A stretch of DNA of 64,000 nucleotides from Acidobacteriota bacterium (GTDB lineage Bacteria > Acidobacteriota > Blastocatellia > UBA7656): positions 135,690-199,689 of the forward strand of contig JBBPIG010000005.1 of the NCBI GenBank assembly GCA_038040445.1, written 5' to 3'. Made by a program: the position numbers and the translations under genes. Shown here piece after piece: positions 16,433-25,337 of the stretch. Numbering within the stretch: the stretch's first letter is position 1; every line of letters begins with the position of its first letter. The notes under the pieces are model-generated. The model ran no database searches. It was not told where the DNA came from and worked only from the letters and a program-made list of their open reading frames with translations.

Positions 16433-18814
16433 TCAATGGAAATTGAATTCGAGTGTTCCGCTCCATCTTCTGGGGATGCCGAAGTGCGTGCCTTCGAACG
16501 GATTGCCGAAGTTGTATGCGAAGGCCCGGTCAAACACGTTCTGAATGTTGAACTGGATCGAGCTGGCGACTCGATCTCGCTTGAAGACCGTCAGACCGGC
16601 AGCGATGTCGAAGGTCGTGCGCGGCTTCACTCGCCCGCGGGCGAAATTAACCAGCTCAGCTCCCGGAGCGGCTTTCAACTCTTCCAGTCTGTCCTCCTCG
16701 ACCTCCAGAGGCACTCCGCTTTCGTGACGGCCGGAAAAACTCAGCAACAAGCTTGAACGGCGGTGCTGATAGATGAGCGCGAAGCTGCCGGTGTTGCGCT
16801 GATCCTGATCTGGAATGAATTTCGTGCCGGGCCCGATTTCGATAAACTCGTCGGTGAGAAATAATCCGCCGTTGATCGGCCCCGTTTGCAAGACGCGCTG
16901 GTTGGTATAGCTAACATAACCGGAGAAGCCTCGGCGTTCCGGTACATCGAGCCGCACATCCACGCCTCGCGAATAGCCTTCCGCGACGCTGTTCGGGAAA
17001 ATGACCGTCGTATTGAAGAACACGTTCGGATCGCCGACGTTGCGGAAGTTGCGCCACCAGTAAGCAGCGTCCAGCTTGAACCACCCGGCCACGTCCTGCG
17101 CGAACCCGACTTCCCACGCCGAACTCCTCTCCGGTTTGATGCCTGCGTTGCCTCCGCCTTCCCGAGTGGCGAAGGGTGAGAGCTGCCTGGCCTGTTCGGA
17201 CGCCGAAAGAAGCAGGTTATCGACCTGCGGCGGTTGGTAGAGACGATTGAACGAAGCGCGAATCGCAGTGTTTGATTTCGATATGAAGTAAACGGCGCCC
17301 AGGCGCGGGCTGAACTGCTGAGCGGACACCAGCAGCCGCGAGTGATCGTAACGCACTCCCAGTTGCAGGCTCAGATTCTTCAAGGGCGAAAACGCATCCT
17401 GAACGTAAGCCGAGTACTGATTGCGCGCCGCCCGGTCGCGAAAGATGAACGGGTCGTCTTCGTCGAAGGCGATGACCTCGTCGCTGATCTCGCGCTCTTC
17501 GGCTTCTTCTTCATCGGTCACGAAAAAAGTGAGGAACTCGCTTGGTGACACGCGCTGGAATTCGACCCCGGCCTTGAGGTTGTGTCCTCCGCGCACGTGG
17601 GTGAGGCTGGCCAGCAAGCCACGCCGCGTGTGCTGTCGGTCCTGCTCGGCAAACAGCGGAAATGCTAATTCGTTGCTCTCGAGGATGGATTCGTGAGCGC
17701 GTCGAAAGTAGGCGAAATCCGAGACGGTTCGTGAATTCCAAAAATGCTGCCACGTGAACGCCTGGGCGTTGTCGCGCAACCTCTGCTTCTGCCGCTGGCC
17801 GGCCGCCTCTTGCTCGGAATCGTTCGAGACGTTGAAATCGGAGCCGTTGCCGGTAATGTTGAGTATGAGAGTGTCTTTCGATGTCGCATGCCACTCCGCG
17901 CGCAAGCTTAGATTCACCCCGCCGCCCTTGTTGTTGAAGTTTCCCAAATCAACCGGATCGAGAAACCGATCCGAGCGATGCGTTGCGCCGTTGATGTAGA
18001 AGCCGAAATCGCGTTTAAGCCGCCCCCCGATGCCCACGGCGATCTCATCGGTTCTAAGATCTCCGGCGCCCAGCATGACATCACCGGCCAACGGTGAATC
18101 TATGCCGGACTTCGGATGAACTATTACCACAGCCCCAGAGCGGCCCCCGAACTCAGCGGGGATATTGCCGGTGATGACCTGCATCGAATTGATGGTGTCG
18201 GTGTCGATCGGGCTGGCCGAAACGGCGTCGAGCCGATCAACAATCGGAATGCCGTCGATCACATATAGAACTCCGTCGTCGACGCCGCGCACGTGAATGA
18301 GGCCGTTGTTCTCGGTCGCGGAACCGGGAGCCGTAGCGACTAACTCTTGCAGCAGCCGGTTGCGGCTGGTGCGCGGCGCGTGCCGGACGGACCTTTCACC
18401 GATGGTGGTTGCGGAACTTGATGAGTCGCGCTCGACCAGATTCTCCCGCAAGCTGACTTCGACCGACGCTTTGGAGCCGGCCACTGCCAGCTTGATCTCG
18501 ACTCTGACAGGCACATTCGAGCGCACCACGACCGGCTGCGCGGCAACTTCAAACCCGCTCGCCCTCACTCGCAGAGTGTATTGATCGAAGGGGACGTTGT
18601 TAAAAACGAATTCGCCAGCGTTACCGGTGACGAGTTGATGGCGTTGCCCGGCCACCGGGTGATCGAGACTAACGACGGCATTCGCAATCAGGGCCCCGGT
18701 GGGATCGCTGACGACACCAGTGACGGAGCCGTTCTGAATCTGTCCCTGCGCCGGGCCGAAAAGAGCGGCGACAAGAACAATCGGCAATAGAGTTCGAAAC
18801 GTGGTTGTCCCCAT
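16433..18814 (-). CDS. TonB-dependent receptor with N-terminal carboxypeptidase-regulatory domain
   Basis: A 793-residue outer-membrane protein. A signal peptide (1-24) is followed by a CarboxypepD_reg-like beta domain (GSVTGVVSDPTGALIANAVV ... ), a plug (about 130-240, with VRGVDDGVLYVIDGIPI and AEFGGRSGAVV) and a C-terminal barrel rich in alternating aromatic strands, ending LEFNFH. It imports a substrate using TonB energy. No cognate transporter is beside it; the next gene upstream is a DUF2911 protein. The substrate cannot be guessed. The barrel is complete. Confidence 0.9.
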   Translation of the reverse strand: MGTTTFRTLLPIVLVAALFGPAQGQIQNGSVTGVVSDPTGALIANAVVSLDHPVAGQRHQLVTGNAGEFVFNNVPFDQYTLRVRASGFEVAAQPVVVRSNVPVRVEIKLAVAGSKASVEVSLRENLVERDSSSSATTIGERSVRHAPRTSRNRLLQELVATAPGSATENNGLIHVRGVDDGVLYVIDGIPIVDRLDAVSASPIDTDTINSMQVITGNIPAEFGGRSGAVVIVHPKSGIDSPLAGDVMLGAGDLRTDEIAVGIGGRLKRDFGFYINGATHRSDRFLDPVDLGNFNNKGGGVNLSLRAEWHATSKDTLILNITGNGSDFNVSNDSEQEAAGQRQKQRLRDNAQAFTWQHFWNSRTVSDFAYFRRAHESILESNELAFPLFAEQDRQHTRRGLLASLTHVRGGHNLKAGVEFQRVSPSEFLTFFVTDEEEAEEREISDEVIAFDEDDPFIFRDRAARNQYSAYVQDAFSPLKNLSLQLGVRYDHSRLLVSAQQFSPRLGAVYFISKSNTAIRASFNRLYQPPQVDNLLLSASEQARQLSPFATREGGGNAGIKPERSSAWEVGFAQDVAGWFKLDAAYWWRNFRNVGDPNVFFNTTVIFPNSVAEGYSRGVDVRLDVPERRGFSGYVSYTNQRVLQTGPINGGLFLTDEFIEIGPGTKFIPDQDQRNTGSFALIYQHRRSSLLLSFSGRHESGVPLEVEEDRLEELKAAPGAELVNFARGRVKPRTTFDIAAGLTVFKRDRVASSIQFNIQNVFDRAFAYNFGNPFEGTHFGIPRRWSGTLEFNFH

Positions 18815-18967
18815 ATGAAAGACGGTTATCGCTCAGATTCGCGATCGAGTGCAAATCGAACCAACGAATTCGAAGGTGACCTCGCCTCTGCGCTCCTCTG
18901 CGTCCTCTTCGGTTCTATTCTCCGATCCTCCTGGCTTGATCTCGCGTCGGCTCAACCGCGAAGAGAG

Positions 18968-19825
18968 CTACTGACTCTGCTTTTTCGCGTCGCTGCACAA
19001 ACCGGCGATTTCGTGAAAGCGATCATGCAGAGCGCTCAATAACTCTTTGATTTGTGTGTCGGTAGCGTTCTTGGCAATCAGTGCGGCAAGGGCTTTCGAC
19101 TCTTGAGCGAGTTTCGCCACACTTGTTTTGATTTCGGGTTTGTCATACACCTTGGGTGGCGTAGAGTCGGCCCACTGTTTTGCTTTCGCGGCCATCTCGC
19201 TGGCGCGACTGCGAATCGGTTTGAAGTCGCCCTCTTCCATCGGATGGAAGGTCGCAGACATCACGTCGTGAAAGGCGCTCAACTCGTTCCACTTGCCGCT
19301 GTCTTCCGCTGACGCCGTCATCGCGGCTGGTTGAAAGTCCGCGGCGAGCGCGAGAGTTCCCCATTGTAAGGTCAATCGGCCGTCCTTGTCTTTCTTCTCG
19401 AGCGAGATCGTCAGGTACTCAACGGCTTTATCGAGCTTCTGCAAACTGAAAGGGACTTCGGCGACAGGCGACCCGCCTTCCGACTGGATCAAGAGGTGCC
19501 ACTTCTGCGGCTCGACGAGTTTCGCTTGAAGGATGTACTTGCCCGCAGGTATCACTTTCTCGCCGAACCTCAGACTCGCTTGTGTTGAAAGAGTCGTGGG
19601 ATCATCTGCGCCCATTCGCCATACTATTCCCGGCTGTATCATCGCTTCCGGGTTTCGCCCTCCCAGACCGGGCCGCCCGTGGTTGACTTCGATCTTGTTA
19701 GTGCCCAATTGCAGGACGGGGCGTCCGCGATCGTCGCCCTGTGAGGGCCCGGACGTAGGGCCGCCGAAACAAGCCGAAGCTGAAATGAAAATGAGTAACG
19801 CGAATATAGCGCTGAGTCTCTTCAT
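18968..19825 (-). CDS. exported DUF2911-family protein
   Basis: A 285-residue protein with a signal peptide and a possible lipobox around SASAC. Residues about 40-150 match DUF2911: GRPGLGGRNPEAM, IVWRMGADDPTTLST, VIPAGKYIL and KWHLLIQSE occur in family order. The C-terminal 100 residues are helical, ending in a Lys/Gln-rich tail. A clear AGGAG lies upstream of the ATG. DUF2911 proteins are periplasmic proteins of unknown function, common in Bacteroidota and Acidobacteriota. Confidence 0.85.
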   Translation of the reverse strand: MKRLSAIFALLIFISASACFGGPTSGPSQGDDRGRPVLQLGTNKIEVNHGRPGLGGRNPEAMIQPGIVWRMGADDPTTLSTQASLRFGEKVIPAGKYILQAKLVEPQKWHLLIQSEGGSPVAEVPFSLQKLDKAVEYLTISLEKKDKDGRLTLQWGTLALAADFQPAAMTASAEDSGKWNELSAFHDVMSATFHPMEEGDFKPIRSRASEMAAKAKQWADSTPPKVYDKPEIKTSVAKLAQESKALAALIAKNATDTQIKELLSALHDRFHEIAGLCSDAKKQSQ

Positions 19826-19949
19826 AAAGTCTCTCCTTGAGAATGGAGTTGGAAGGACACATCTTAACTGATTGGGAGTGGTTTTGAGGACCCCGCGAGG
19901 GCTGCGCCTCGCGCTCGCAATTACTTTCGGCGTCGAAGGCTCTCGTTGC

Positions 19950-20026
19950 GCCTCTGCGACTTTGCGCCTTCGCGTGAAGGGGTTTCGCGCAAAGACGCAA
20001 AGTCAAAGCCGCCAAGACGCAGAGGG
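19950..20026. repeat. inverted repeat of CCTCTGCG/CGCAGAGG type, family E
   Basis: GCCTCTGCGACTTTGCGCC at 19950 faces AAGACGCAAAGTC and AAGACGCAGAGG at 19992-20025, giving a long imperfect hairpin that ends two bases before the stop of the receptor gene at 20028. Related CCTCTGCG strings lie at 18890 and 29311. It could act as a terminator between the converging DUF2911 and receptor genes or be a mobile repeat. Confidence 0.65.
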
Positions 20027-20027
20027 G

Positions 20028-22826
20028 CTACAGCGTCAATCTCAACCCGAACTGAAGCTGCCTCGGGTCGCTTGCACCTGTAGCTCTTCCAAAAGCCGGC
20101 AACGGTGTCGCCCCCGTCCCGAAGACATTGTTGGGCAATTGCAGGTTCGCCCGGTTGAAGACATTGAAGGCTTCGGCGATTACTTCCATCCGGAAGCGTT
20201 CGGTGAAGCGGATCCGGCGGCTCAGCCTCACATCGAACGACGCGAAGTCGAAGCCCTCACCCATGTTGCGCGCTACTCCGAGGGGCCGGTCGTTAACGTT
20301 CGTGTCGAAGTTGCGATCGGCGCCTGTCTGGATATTGAACGGCAACGGCGAACCGTAGCTGAAGATGTAGCTGAACTGGAAGCCTTCGACTGCGCGGCGC
20401 CATCCTGAATCGCTCTTGGTCTCCGGAACCGCGAACGTGCCGCTCAAGGTCAGTCGATGACGCTGGTCGTTGTCGCCGCGCCCCCGATCATCCCTCAGAT
20501 TGGCATTGTCCTGCGGCGTGAAGAAGAAGGCGTTGCCGGTATTGTCGAGCGCCTTCGCGTACGTGTACGAGGCGCGCAGACCGGCCCATCGCGAGAAGCG
20601 GCGGTTAAACGAGACCGTCAACCCGTTGTAGTAAGAATCTCCCGAACTCTCATACCGCGAGATGTTGGCGAAGTTGGCATTCGGGCGGCCCAGATTCGGG
20701 ACGCCCGCCGATGCCGGAAACCGCGGCACATTCACGTTGCGAGAGAGAATCAGGTGCAGCCCGCGCGTGTGCAGGTAGCCGACAGCGAGCGATGTGTTCG
20801 AGGACAACTCGCGCTCGATCTGAAGGCTCGCCTGTTGCGTGTAAGCGTCTTCGATATTCGGATCGATCGTAGTTATGCTCGGCAAGAAACCTTGCGGGAA
20901 CGACGCGGCCACGCTCGGAAAGACTGGCGCGCCCGGTTGGCCGAACGAGAACGAGGCGACTTTGTACTTCGTGCCGTCGCGCTGCAATGCGTTAGAGGTC
21001 GCACGCAGCGGAATGCGTTCGTAGTAGAGGCCATAGCTCGCGCGGATAACCGTCTTGCGAACTCCCGGCGCATAAGCCAGACCGATGCGCGGCGCGACAT
21101 TGCCAGTGTCGGTTTTGATCGGATCAGGCAGGAACTGCAGATCGTATCGAATGCCAACATTGACGGTCAGATCGGGCCGCGCGCGCCATTCATCCTGCGC
21201 GAAGAACCCGATATTCGGATTCGACTGAAACAAACTCGGCACGCCGAAGGTTTGCTGAAAGGTAACGTAGCGGCTTGCCTGCAAATTGGCGAGCGAGGAG
21301 AAGGTGTAGGCGCCTTGCAACGCGCCGGGGAAGGTGATGTTCACGCGGTTGTACAAGAAGTCCGCTCCGAACTTGAGCGAGTGGGCGCCGCGCAGCGTAG
21401 TGATGTTGTCGGCTATTTCGTAAAGATCAAGATCACGTCCAGTCGGCGAGGAAGTCGACGTGCCGAGATTGGCGACGCCGGAAATAGTGATCGCCGGGCC
21501 AACCTGGTCGTTCGCCAACGCGCCAAGCCGGCTCCGCGTGAACTGAAAACGCGCCTCGTTTGCGGTCCGCGACGACAGCGTTGCTACGCTGCCCAACGCA
21601 ATGGTTTGATCCCGATTCTCCAGCCCCGTGCCTCGGCTTGCGGCGCTCAGTCCTCCTACGCCGCGCGCGTTGAGGCTGTCGATGTCGTATAGGCTGTAAC
21701 GCACGGTGAACAGATTCGCCGGGTTGATACGGTGATCGCCGCGCACCAAAACATTGGTTGTGTTGTAGCCTGCCGGGACCAGGCCCGTGCTGATGCGCGG
21801 ACCCGCGTACTTTATCTGATCGAGCACGTTGTTGATCGCCGTCACGTTGGCGGGAAGGATCGTCACAACGACTGCATTGTGCAATCGCGTCTGCTCGAAG
21901 TTCCCGAATAGAAATGTCCGGTCGCGTTTGACCGGCCCACCCAAAGAAGCGCCGTACTGCGCTTGCGTCAGCGGGTCTTTGCTCGGCGCAAGCGTGCTCC
22001 GCGCGTCGAGCCGCTGATTTCGCAGGAAGCCATAGGCGCGCGCGCGCCAGGCATTCGTGCCCGATTGCGTGACGACGTTGATGATCCCGCCAGAAGCGCG
22101 GCCAAATTCGGCAATGCCACCGGACGTGATGACCTGGAATTCTCGGATCACTTCCTGGCTGAAGAAAGTGCCCGGAAGGTCGGCCGCGTCGTCATTGGCC
22201 GACAGTCCGTCGAGTATGAACCCGTTGTTGATGTTACGCTGACCGGCGACGGAGATTTGCGTGCCCGGCACGGCGGAAGTTTCGGCGAACCGCTGGTTGG
22301 CGACCGGATTAGCGCGCGACACCGCCGGAGTGAGCGCGGCAAGGTCAAGGTAGTTGCGCCCGTTCAGCGGCAGATTATCAACCTCGCGTGACAACACCGT
22401 CTCCGAGACCTGAGTGCGCACCGTTTCGACTACGGGCGCCGAGGCGGTTATGTCGGCGGTCTCGCTCAGGCCCCCGACCGCTAGCCTGACCGGCAGATCG
22501 AGAGCCTGGCCGATAGAGAGAGTCAACTCTCTGGTGACCGAGGCGAATCCAGCGTGCTCGACTTTGAGGTGATAGCTGCCAACGGGCAGATAAAGGAAGC
22601 TGTAGCGGCCGTGCTCGTCACTCTTGGACGAGCTTGTCTGATTCTTGTCGATGCTGGTTATTGCGATTAGGGCCCCGCTGATCGCGGCGCCGTTCGTGTC
22701 CTCGACGCGGCCGGCGAGCGTTGCTGCTGAAATCGCTTGCTGCGCGAATGCCGGGAGCGTGCTGCCAAAGCTAACGACAAGCAGCACAGCTAAGGCGAGC
22801 AAATGATTGGCTTTCCACGATTGCAT
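20028..22826 (-). CDS. TonB-dependent receptor / Oar-like outer-membrane protein
   Basis: A 932-residue protein. The ATG at 22826 is chosen because GGAG lies 7 bases upstream and a signal peptide follows (LLALAVLLVVSF ... AFAQQ); the upstream in-frame extension is Arg-rich and unlikely. Next come a carboxypeptidase-regulatory domain (LAGRVEDTNGAAISGALIAI), a plug with DNLPLNGRNYLDLAAL and GGIINVVTQSGTN, and a long barrel ending FGLRLTL. NLPLNGRNY is diagnostic of the Oar-like receptors abundant in Acidobacteriota. It is followed upstream by a Cys-rich exported protein gene. Substrate unknown. Confidence 0.9.
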   Translation of the reverse strand: MQSWKANHLLALAVLLVVSFGSTLPAFAQQAISAATLAGRVEDTNGAAISGALIAITSIDKNQTSSSKSDEHGRYSFLYLPVGSYHLKVEHAGFASVTRELTLSIGQALDLPVRLAVGGLSETADITASAPVVETVRTQVSETVLSREVDNLPLNGRNYLDLAALTPAVSRANPVANQRFAETSAVPGTQISVAGQRNINNGFILDGLSANDDAADLPGTFFSQEVIREFQVITSGGIAEFGRASGGIINVVTQSGTNAWRARAYGFLRNQRLDARSTLAPSKDPLTQAQYGASLGGPVKRDRTFLFGNFEQTRLHNAVVVTILPANVTAINNVLDQIKYAGPRISTGLVPAGYNTTNVLVRGDHRINPANLFTVRYSLYDIDSLNARGVGGLSAASRGTGLENRDQTIALGSVATLSSRTANEARFQFTRSRLGALANDQVGPAITISGVANLGTSTSSPTGRDLDLYEIADNITTLRGAHSLKFGADFLYNRVNITFPGALQGAYTFSSLANLQASRYVTFQQTFGVPSLFQSNPNIGFFAQDEWRARPDLTVNVGIRYDLQFLPDPIKTDTGNVAPRIGLAYAPGVRKTVIRASYGLYYERIPLRATSNALQRDGTKYKVASFSFGQPGAPVFPSVAASFPQGFLPSITTIDPNIEDAYTQQASLQIERELSSNTSLAVGYLHTRGLHLILSRNVNVPRFPASAGVPNLGRPNANFANISRYESSGDSYYNGLTVSFNRRFSRWAGLRASYTYAKALDNTGNAFFFTPQDNANLRDDRGRGDNDQRHRLTLSGTFAVPETKSDSGWRRAVEGFQFSYIFSYGSPLPFNIQTGADRNFDTNVNDRPLGVARNMGEGFDFASFDVRLSRRIRFTERFRMEVIAEAFNVFNRANLQLPNNVFGTGATPLPAFGRATGASDPRQLQFGLRLTL

Positions 22827-22974
22827 GATTCTTCTCCTCGATTTCAGAAAGACCGTGATTGGTAAGCGCTTTCGTTCAACTGGACGACGCCACACCGCGC
22901 GGCGGTCCAAGTTGGCGCAAGCGGACGATGCGCCACTGCGCGTGATCAGGAACTACAGCGCTCGGGAAAGGCTT

Positions 22975-23403
22975 TCAGAAATTTGAGAAGCTCGGAGGTG
23001 CTCGAGGAGCGGATGAACCGCCATCGATAAGATCGCGGACGGCAACGACGCGCTCGAGGAACGTTACCGGCGGCTCGTCGGCGAATGCTTGCTGAGCGCC
23101 CGCGCGAAGATGCTCGCGAAGAAGTAAATTCGAGAAGCGGCCCGTCGGAGCACATCCTTCGGGGCACGAAGCAAACAACTCAGCTTCGCTTATGCGAGGC
23201 TTGTCATCGGAGACTTGACCTTTGACCGACGCGTGGTGAGGATTGCAACAGCAGTAGCCATCCTTCACACAGCAGGCCATTCCGCACTCATCCGCCGTCT
23301 GAGTCGCCAGGACGATGGGCGCCGAGACTGCGGCGATCAACAAGAAGAGCGCCGCAAAGAGCGCGCGCAGTCTTGCTAGTCGAGTCTGTCCGGCTCGTGT
23401 CAT
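22975..23403 (-). CDS. Cys-rich exported or membrane-anchored protein
   Basis: A 142-residue protein of unknown family. Residues 12-33 form a hydrophobic segment (signal peptide or anchor). Next comes a dense cysteine block, ECGMACCVKDGYCCC, then NPHH, and a second CPEGC at about residue 80, giving nine cysteines within 45 residues. The C-terminal half is helical and Ala/Arg-rich. The Cys/His block suggests metal (copper, zinc or iron) binding, an inference only. It lies upstream of the receptor and 100 bases downstream of a tRNA with a Cys anticodon on the same strand. Confidence 0.65.
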   Translation of the reverse strand: MTRAGQTRLARLRALFAALFLLIAAVSAPIVLATQTADECGMACCVKDGYCCCNPHHASVKGQVSDDKPRISEAELFASCPEGCAPTGRFSNLLLREHLRAGAQQAFADEPPVTFLERVVAVRDLIDGGSSAPRAPPSFSNF

Positions 23404-23502
23404 TTGGCAGCTATCCTACTACAAGTTTCGCTCAAGCGGTAATAAATGTTTGAGGGTGGCGCAACTCGAAAGGTAAGCCTCTCTTGTCGAGGCTGGAGGG
23501 GA

Positions 23503-23594
23503 AGACCGGGTTCGGAGTCGAACCGACCGGGACACTCTGAAATGTCCCCAACGGGTTTGCAGCCCGCGGGAAGCACCGGCTTCCTTAACCGGCC
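23503..23594 (-). tRNA. selenocysteine-tRNA-like tRNA with GCA (Cys) anticodon
   Basis: A 92-base tRNA without encoded CCA. Read 5' to 3': 8-base acceptor strand (23594-23587), AA linker, 6-bp D-stem with a 4-base CGGT loop (23584-23569), anticodon arm with loop CTGCAAA (anticodon GCA at 23560-23558), a 6-bp long variable arm (23548-23529), a 4-bp T-stem with loop TTCGACT, and the 3' acceptor strand to 23504 with U73 at 23503. The acceptor pairs 7 of 8 positions (one U-C mismatch or one bulged C), so the branch is 8/4. Body and variable arm match tRNA-Sec; anticodon GCA and U73 are cysteine-tRNA identity elements. Confidence 0.7.
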
Positions 23595-23616
23595 GTTGGT
23601 GAAAAAGACAGAAGGC

Positions 23617-23702
23617 AGTAAGCAGAAGGCGGAAGGCAGCTTGTGCCTTTCTGCTTACTGCCTTCTGCTTTCCGCTTTCTGCCTACTGCCTTCTGCCTTC
23701 TG
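23617..23702. repeat. low-complexity GAAGGCAG-type palindromic repeat
   Basis: Runs of AGAAGGCAGTAAGCAGAAGG at 23617 are answered by TGCCTTTCTGCTTACTGCC and further CTGCC/TTCTG units to 23702, forming a long imperfect hairpin. It lies between the tRNA and the DUF1573 gene stop at 23708. No gene inside. Confidence 0.7.
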
Positions 23703-23707
23703 AGTTT

Positions 23708-24100
23708 CTACTCTGTAAAGGTGGCGCGCAGGGTCAGCATGAAGGTTTGATGGTCCGGATCGTTTGTCGTTACGCTGGCAGTCTTGGTGATCTCGCCTTT
23801 GTAACCATCGGTCTTCGCAACCTCAAGCGTAACCGAACCGGACTTACCGGGCGCGATAACCTTGTCATACTTGCTCGTAGTGCACCCGCACGAAGGGCTG
23901 ACGCTCTTGATTTCAAGGTCTACTTTCCCTTCGTTCTTAATTTCAAAGGAGTAGGTGAGAGGCGTACCCGCCTTAACCGAGCCGAAGGAATGTTCGAGGG
24001 ACGGTATCGACAGCCTGGGCTTTCCGCCGTCCTGCGCCGATACCGAAAACACGAACATGAATAGAAGCGCGACTGCAACAAGGGCCGTTCTTGATCTCAT
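23708..24100 (-). CDS. exported DUF1573 (ASH/MSP-like) protein
   Basis: A 130-residue protein with a signal peptide ending SVSAQ. The mature part is one immunoglobulin-like DUF1573 domain: LEHSFGSVKAGTPLTYSFEI, then VSPSCGCTTSKYDK with the hallmark CGC pair, and VTTNDPDHQTFMLTLRA. The ATG at 24100 has GGAGG 8 bases upstream. DUF1573 proteins are periplasmic or surface proteins without a known activity. Single gene. Confidence 0.88.
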   Translation of the reverse strand: MRSRTALVAVALLFMFVFSVSAQDGGKPRLSIPSLEHSFGSVKAGTPLTYSFEIKNEGKVDLEIKSVSPSCGCTTSKYDKVIAPGKSGSVTLEVAKTDGYKGEITKTASVTTNDPDHQTFMLTLRATFTE

Positions 24101-24215
24101 TAAGCTAACCTCCAAAGATGTTGAATTGAGAGCCCGGTCAGAAAAGCAACCGGCAACACCATTGATAAACGCTCGGGATTGAGTGTCGGTTACAGAACCG
24201 GACAGAAAAGTCCAT

Positions 24216-24258
24216 TATGGACTGCGGCGGCGCGCATTAGTATGGACTGCGGCGGCGC
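24216..24258. repeat. short direct repeat (TATGGACTGCGGCGGCGC x2)
   Basis: The 18-base unit TATGGACTGCGGCGGCGC occurs at 24216-24233 and again at 24241-24258. Its core also resembles the arms of the inverted repeat at 7461-7556. It lies upstream of the plus-strand secreted-protein pair and may be a remnant of that repeat. Confidence 0.7.
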
Positions 24259-24326
24259 ACTTCTTACTTAAAGCCTTGACCGCGATCTGTACCATGGTAT
24301 TTCATTAGGTCATCCGGAGCACTTAC

Positions 24327-24839
24327 ATGCTGACTTCCTCGAAACTCGTTGCGTTGGTGGTGATCGTCTTTACGGTGGCGGCTGCCTCAGTCGGTACGTC
24401 CACGGCAAGCATGCAGGGCGAACGCTCACTCGCGGGAGAATGGATAGTCACTTCGAGTCCGATCAACGGTCAGACCTCCTCTCCGAGAGGTCTGACTCTT
24501 GGATTTCCAGACAGGGACATGCTCTTCGAGCAACAAGGCGACCTTCGCACGGGGGTTGTCCTGCGTGAAGATGCGGGTCCTGATGTGAGGCCGCTCGGCG
24601 TGTGGCGAGTAACGGGCGACCGGTTCAGCACGACGTTTCAGTTGTGGTGTCCTGACAGCGACGGGCCTTGCGGTTCAATAGTAATGCGCGGCCAGTTCGT
24701 TCGAGATGACAAGATCAACGGGACAATGATCGCGTTCTTTGATCAACCGGACGACTCGACACCTACGGGCTACGATACCTGGACCTTCTCATTCGTGGGA
24801 AATCGTGTTGCCGGCGGCGCAACGGGAGGCTCGAATTGA
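24327..24839 (+). CDS. exported beta-barrel-like protein, first of a paralogous pair
   Basis: A 170-residue protein with a signal peptide (1-28) and a mature part beginning SLAGEWIVTSSP. The middle carries LWCPDSDGPCGSIVMRGQF, a two-Cys signature that the next gene shares as LPCPGDGPCASLILQGRV. Both look like small all-beta (lipocalin-like) folds that start GEW or GSW. Its stop TGA overlaps the TTG start of the paralogue (TTGA, 24836-24839), so they are translationally coupled. Function unknown. Confidence 0.7.
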   Translation: MLTSSKLVALVVIVFTVAAASVGTSTASMQGERSLAGEWIVTSSPINGQTSSPRGLTLGFPDRDMLFEQQGDLRTGVVLREDAGPDVRPLGVWRVTGDRFSTTFQLWCPDSDGPCGSIVMRGQFVRDDKINGTMIAFFDQPDDSTPTGYDTWTFSFVGNRVAGGATGGSN

Positions 24840-25312
24840 TTTCGCGGGCTGGATCTTTTTTCAGGCATCTGGCAGTAGCACTGACGTTGGCGGCTACGCT
24901 TTTGACCGCAGCGCCTTCCGTCTTTGCCGGCAACCAACTCACGGGTTCATGGACTCTCAGGATCACGATTCCTGAGTCTCCGGACAGCGCCACGACTCGC
25001 ACCTTCATCGTCACTCTGGATGTCAGCCCGCGCGGTGAGAGTCTTCACGGGCGCGCGAACATAACCGACGGGGGACAACGAACGGTCGGCGCCGCGTGGC
25101 GTCAGGTCGGCAAGAACGTGTCGATCGCCTACGAGCTGCCGTGTCCGGGAGACGGTCCCTGCGCCTCGCTGATTCTACAGGGGAGGGTGAAGGGCGGCGG
25201 CGTGCTGATCAAGAGGGGCTCAGTGATCGTATTGTGGGACACGGCTAACAACAAGAACCCCGCGTTGTACGATACGTCGAACGGCTCGTTCCGCGGCGAC
25301 CGCCTGCCGTGA
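24836..25312 (+). CDS. exported beta-barrel-like protein, second paralogue
   Basis: A 158-residue protein starting at a TTG that is favoured by GGGAGG upstream and by the 4-base overlap with the preceding stop. It has a signal peptide ending VFAGN, then LTGSWTLRITIPES and the two-Cys motif CPGDGPCASLILQG near residue 101. It is a diverged duplicate of the previous gene. No enzymatic motif is visible. Probably a co-translated pair of periplasmic proteins. Confidence 0.7.
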   Translation: MISRAGSFFRHLAVALTLAATLLTAAPSVFAGNQLTGSWTLRITIPESPDSATTRTFIVTLDVSPRGESLHGRANITDGGQRTVGAAWRQVGKNVSIAYELPCPGDGPCASLILQGRVKGGGVLIKRGSVIVLWDTANNKNPALYDTSNGSFRGDRLP

Positions 25313-25337
25313 GTCTCCTGCTCACTTTCGCAACAGA

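Noticed and set aside
23503..23594. True selenocysteine tRNA or selenoprotein signal
   Set aside because: The anticodon is GCA, not TCA, and no in-frame TGA with a SECIS hairpin was seen in nearby genes.
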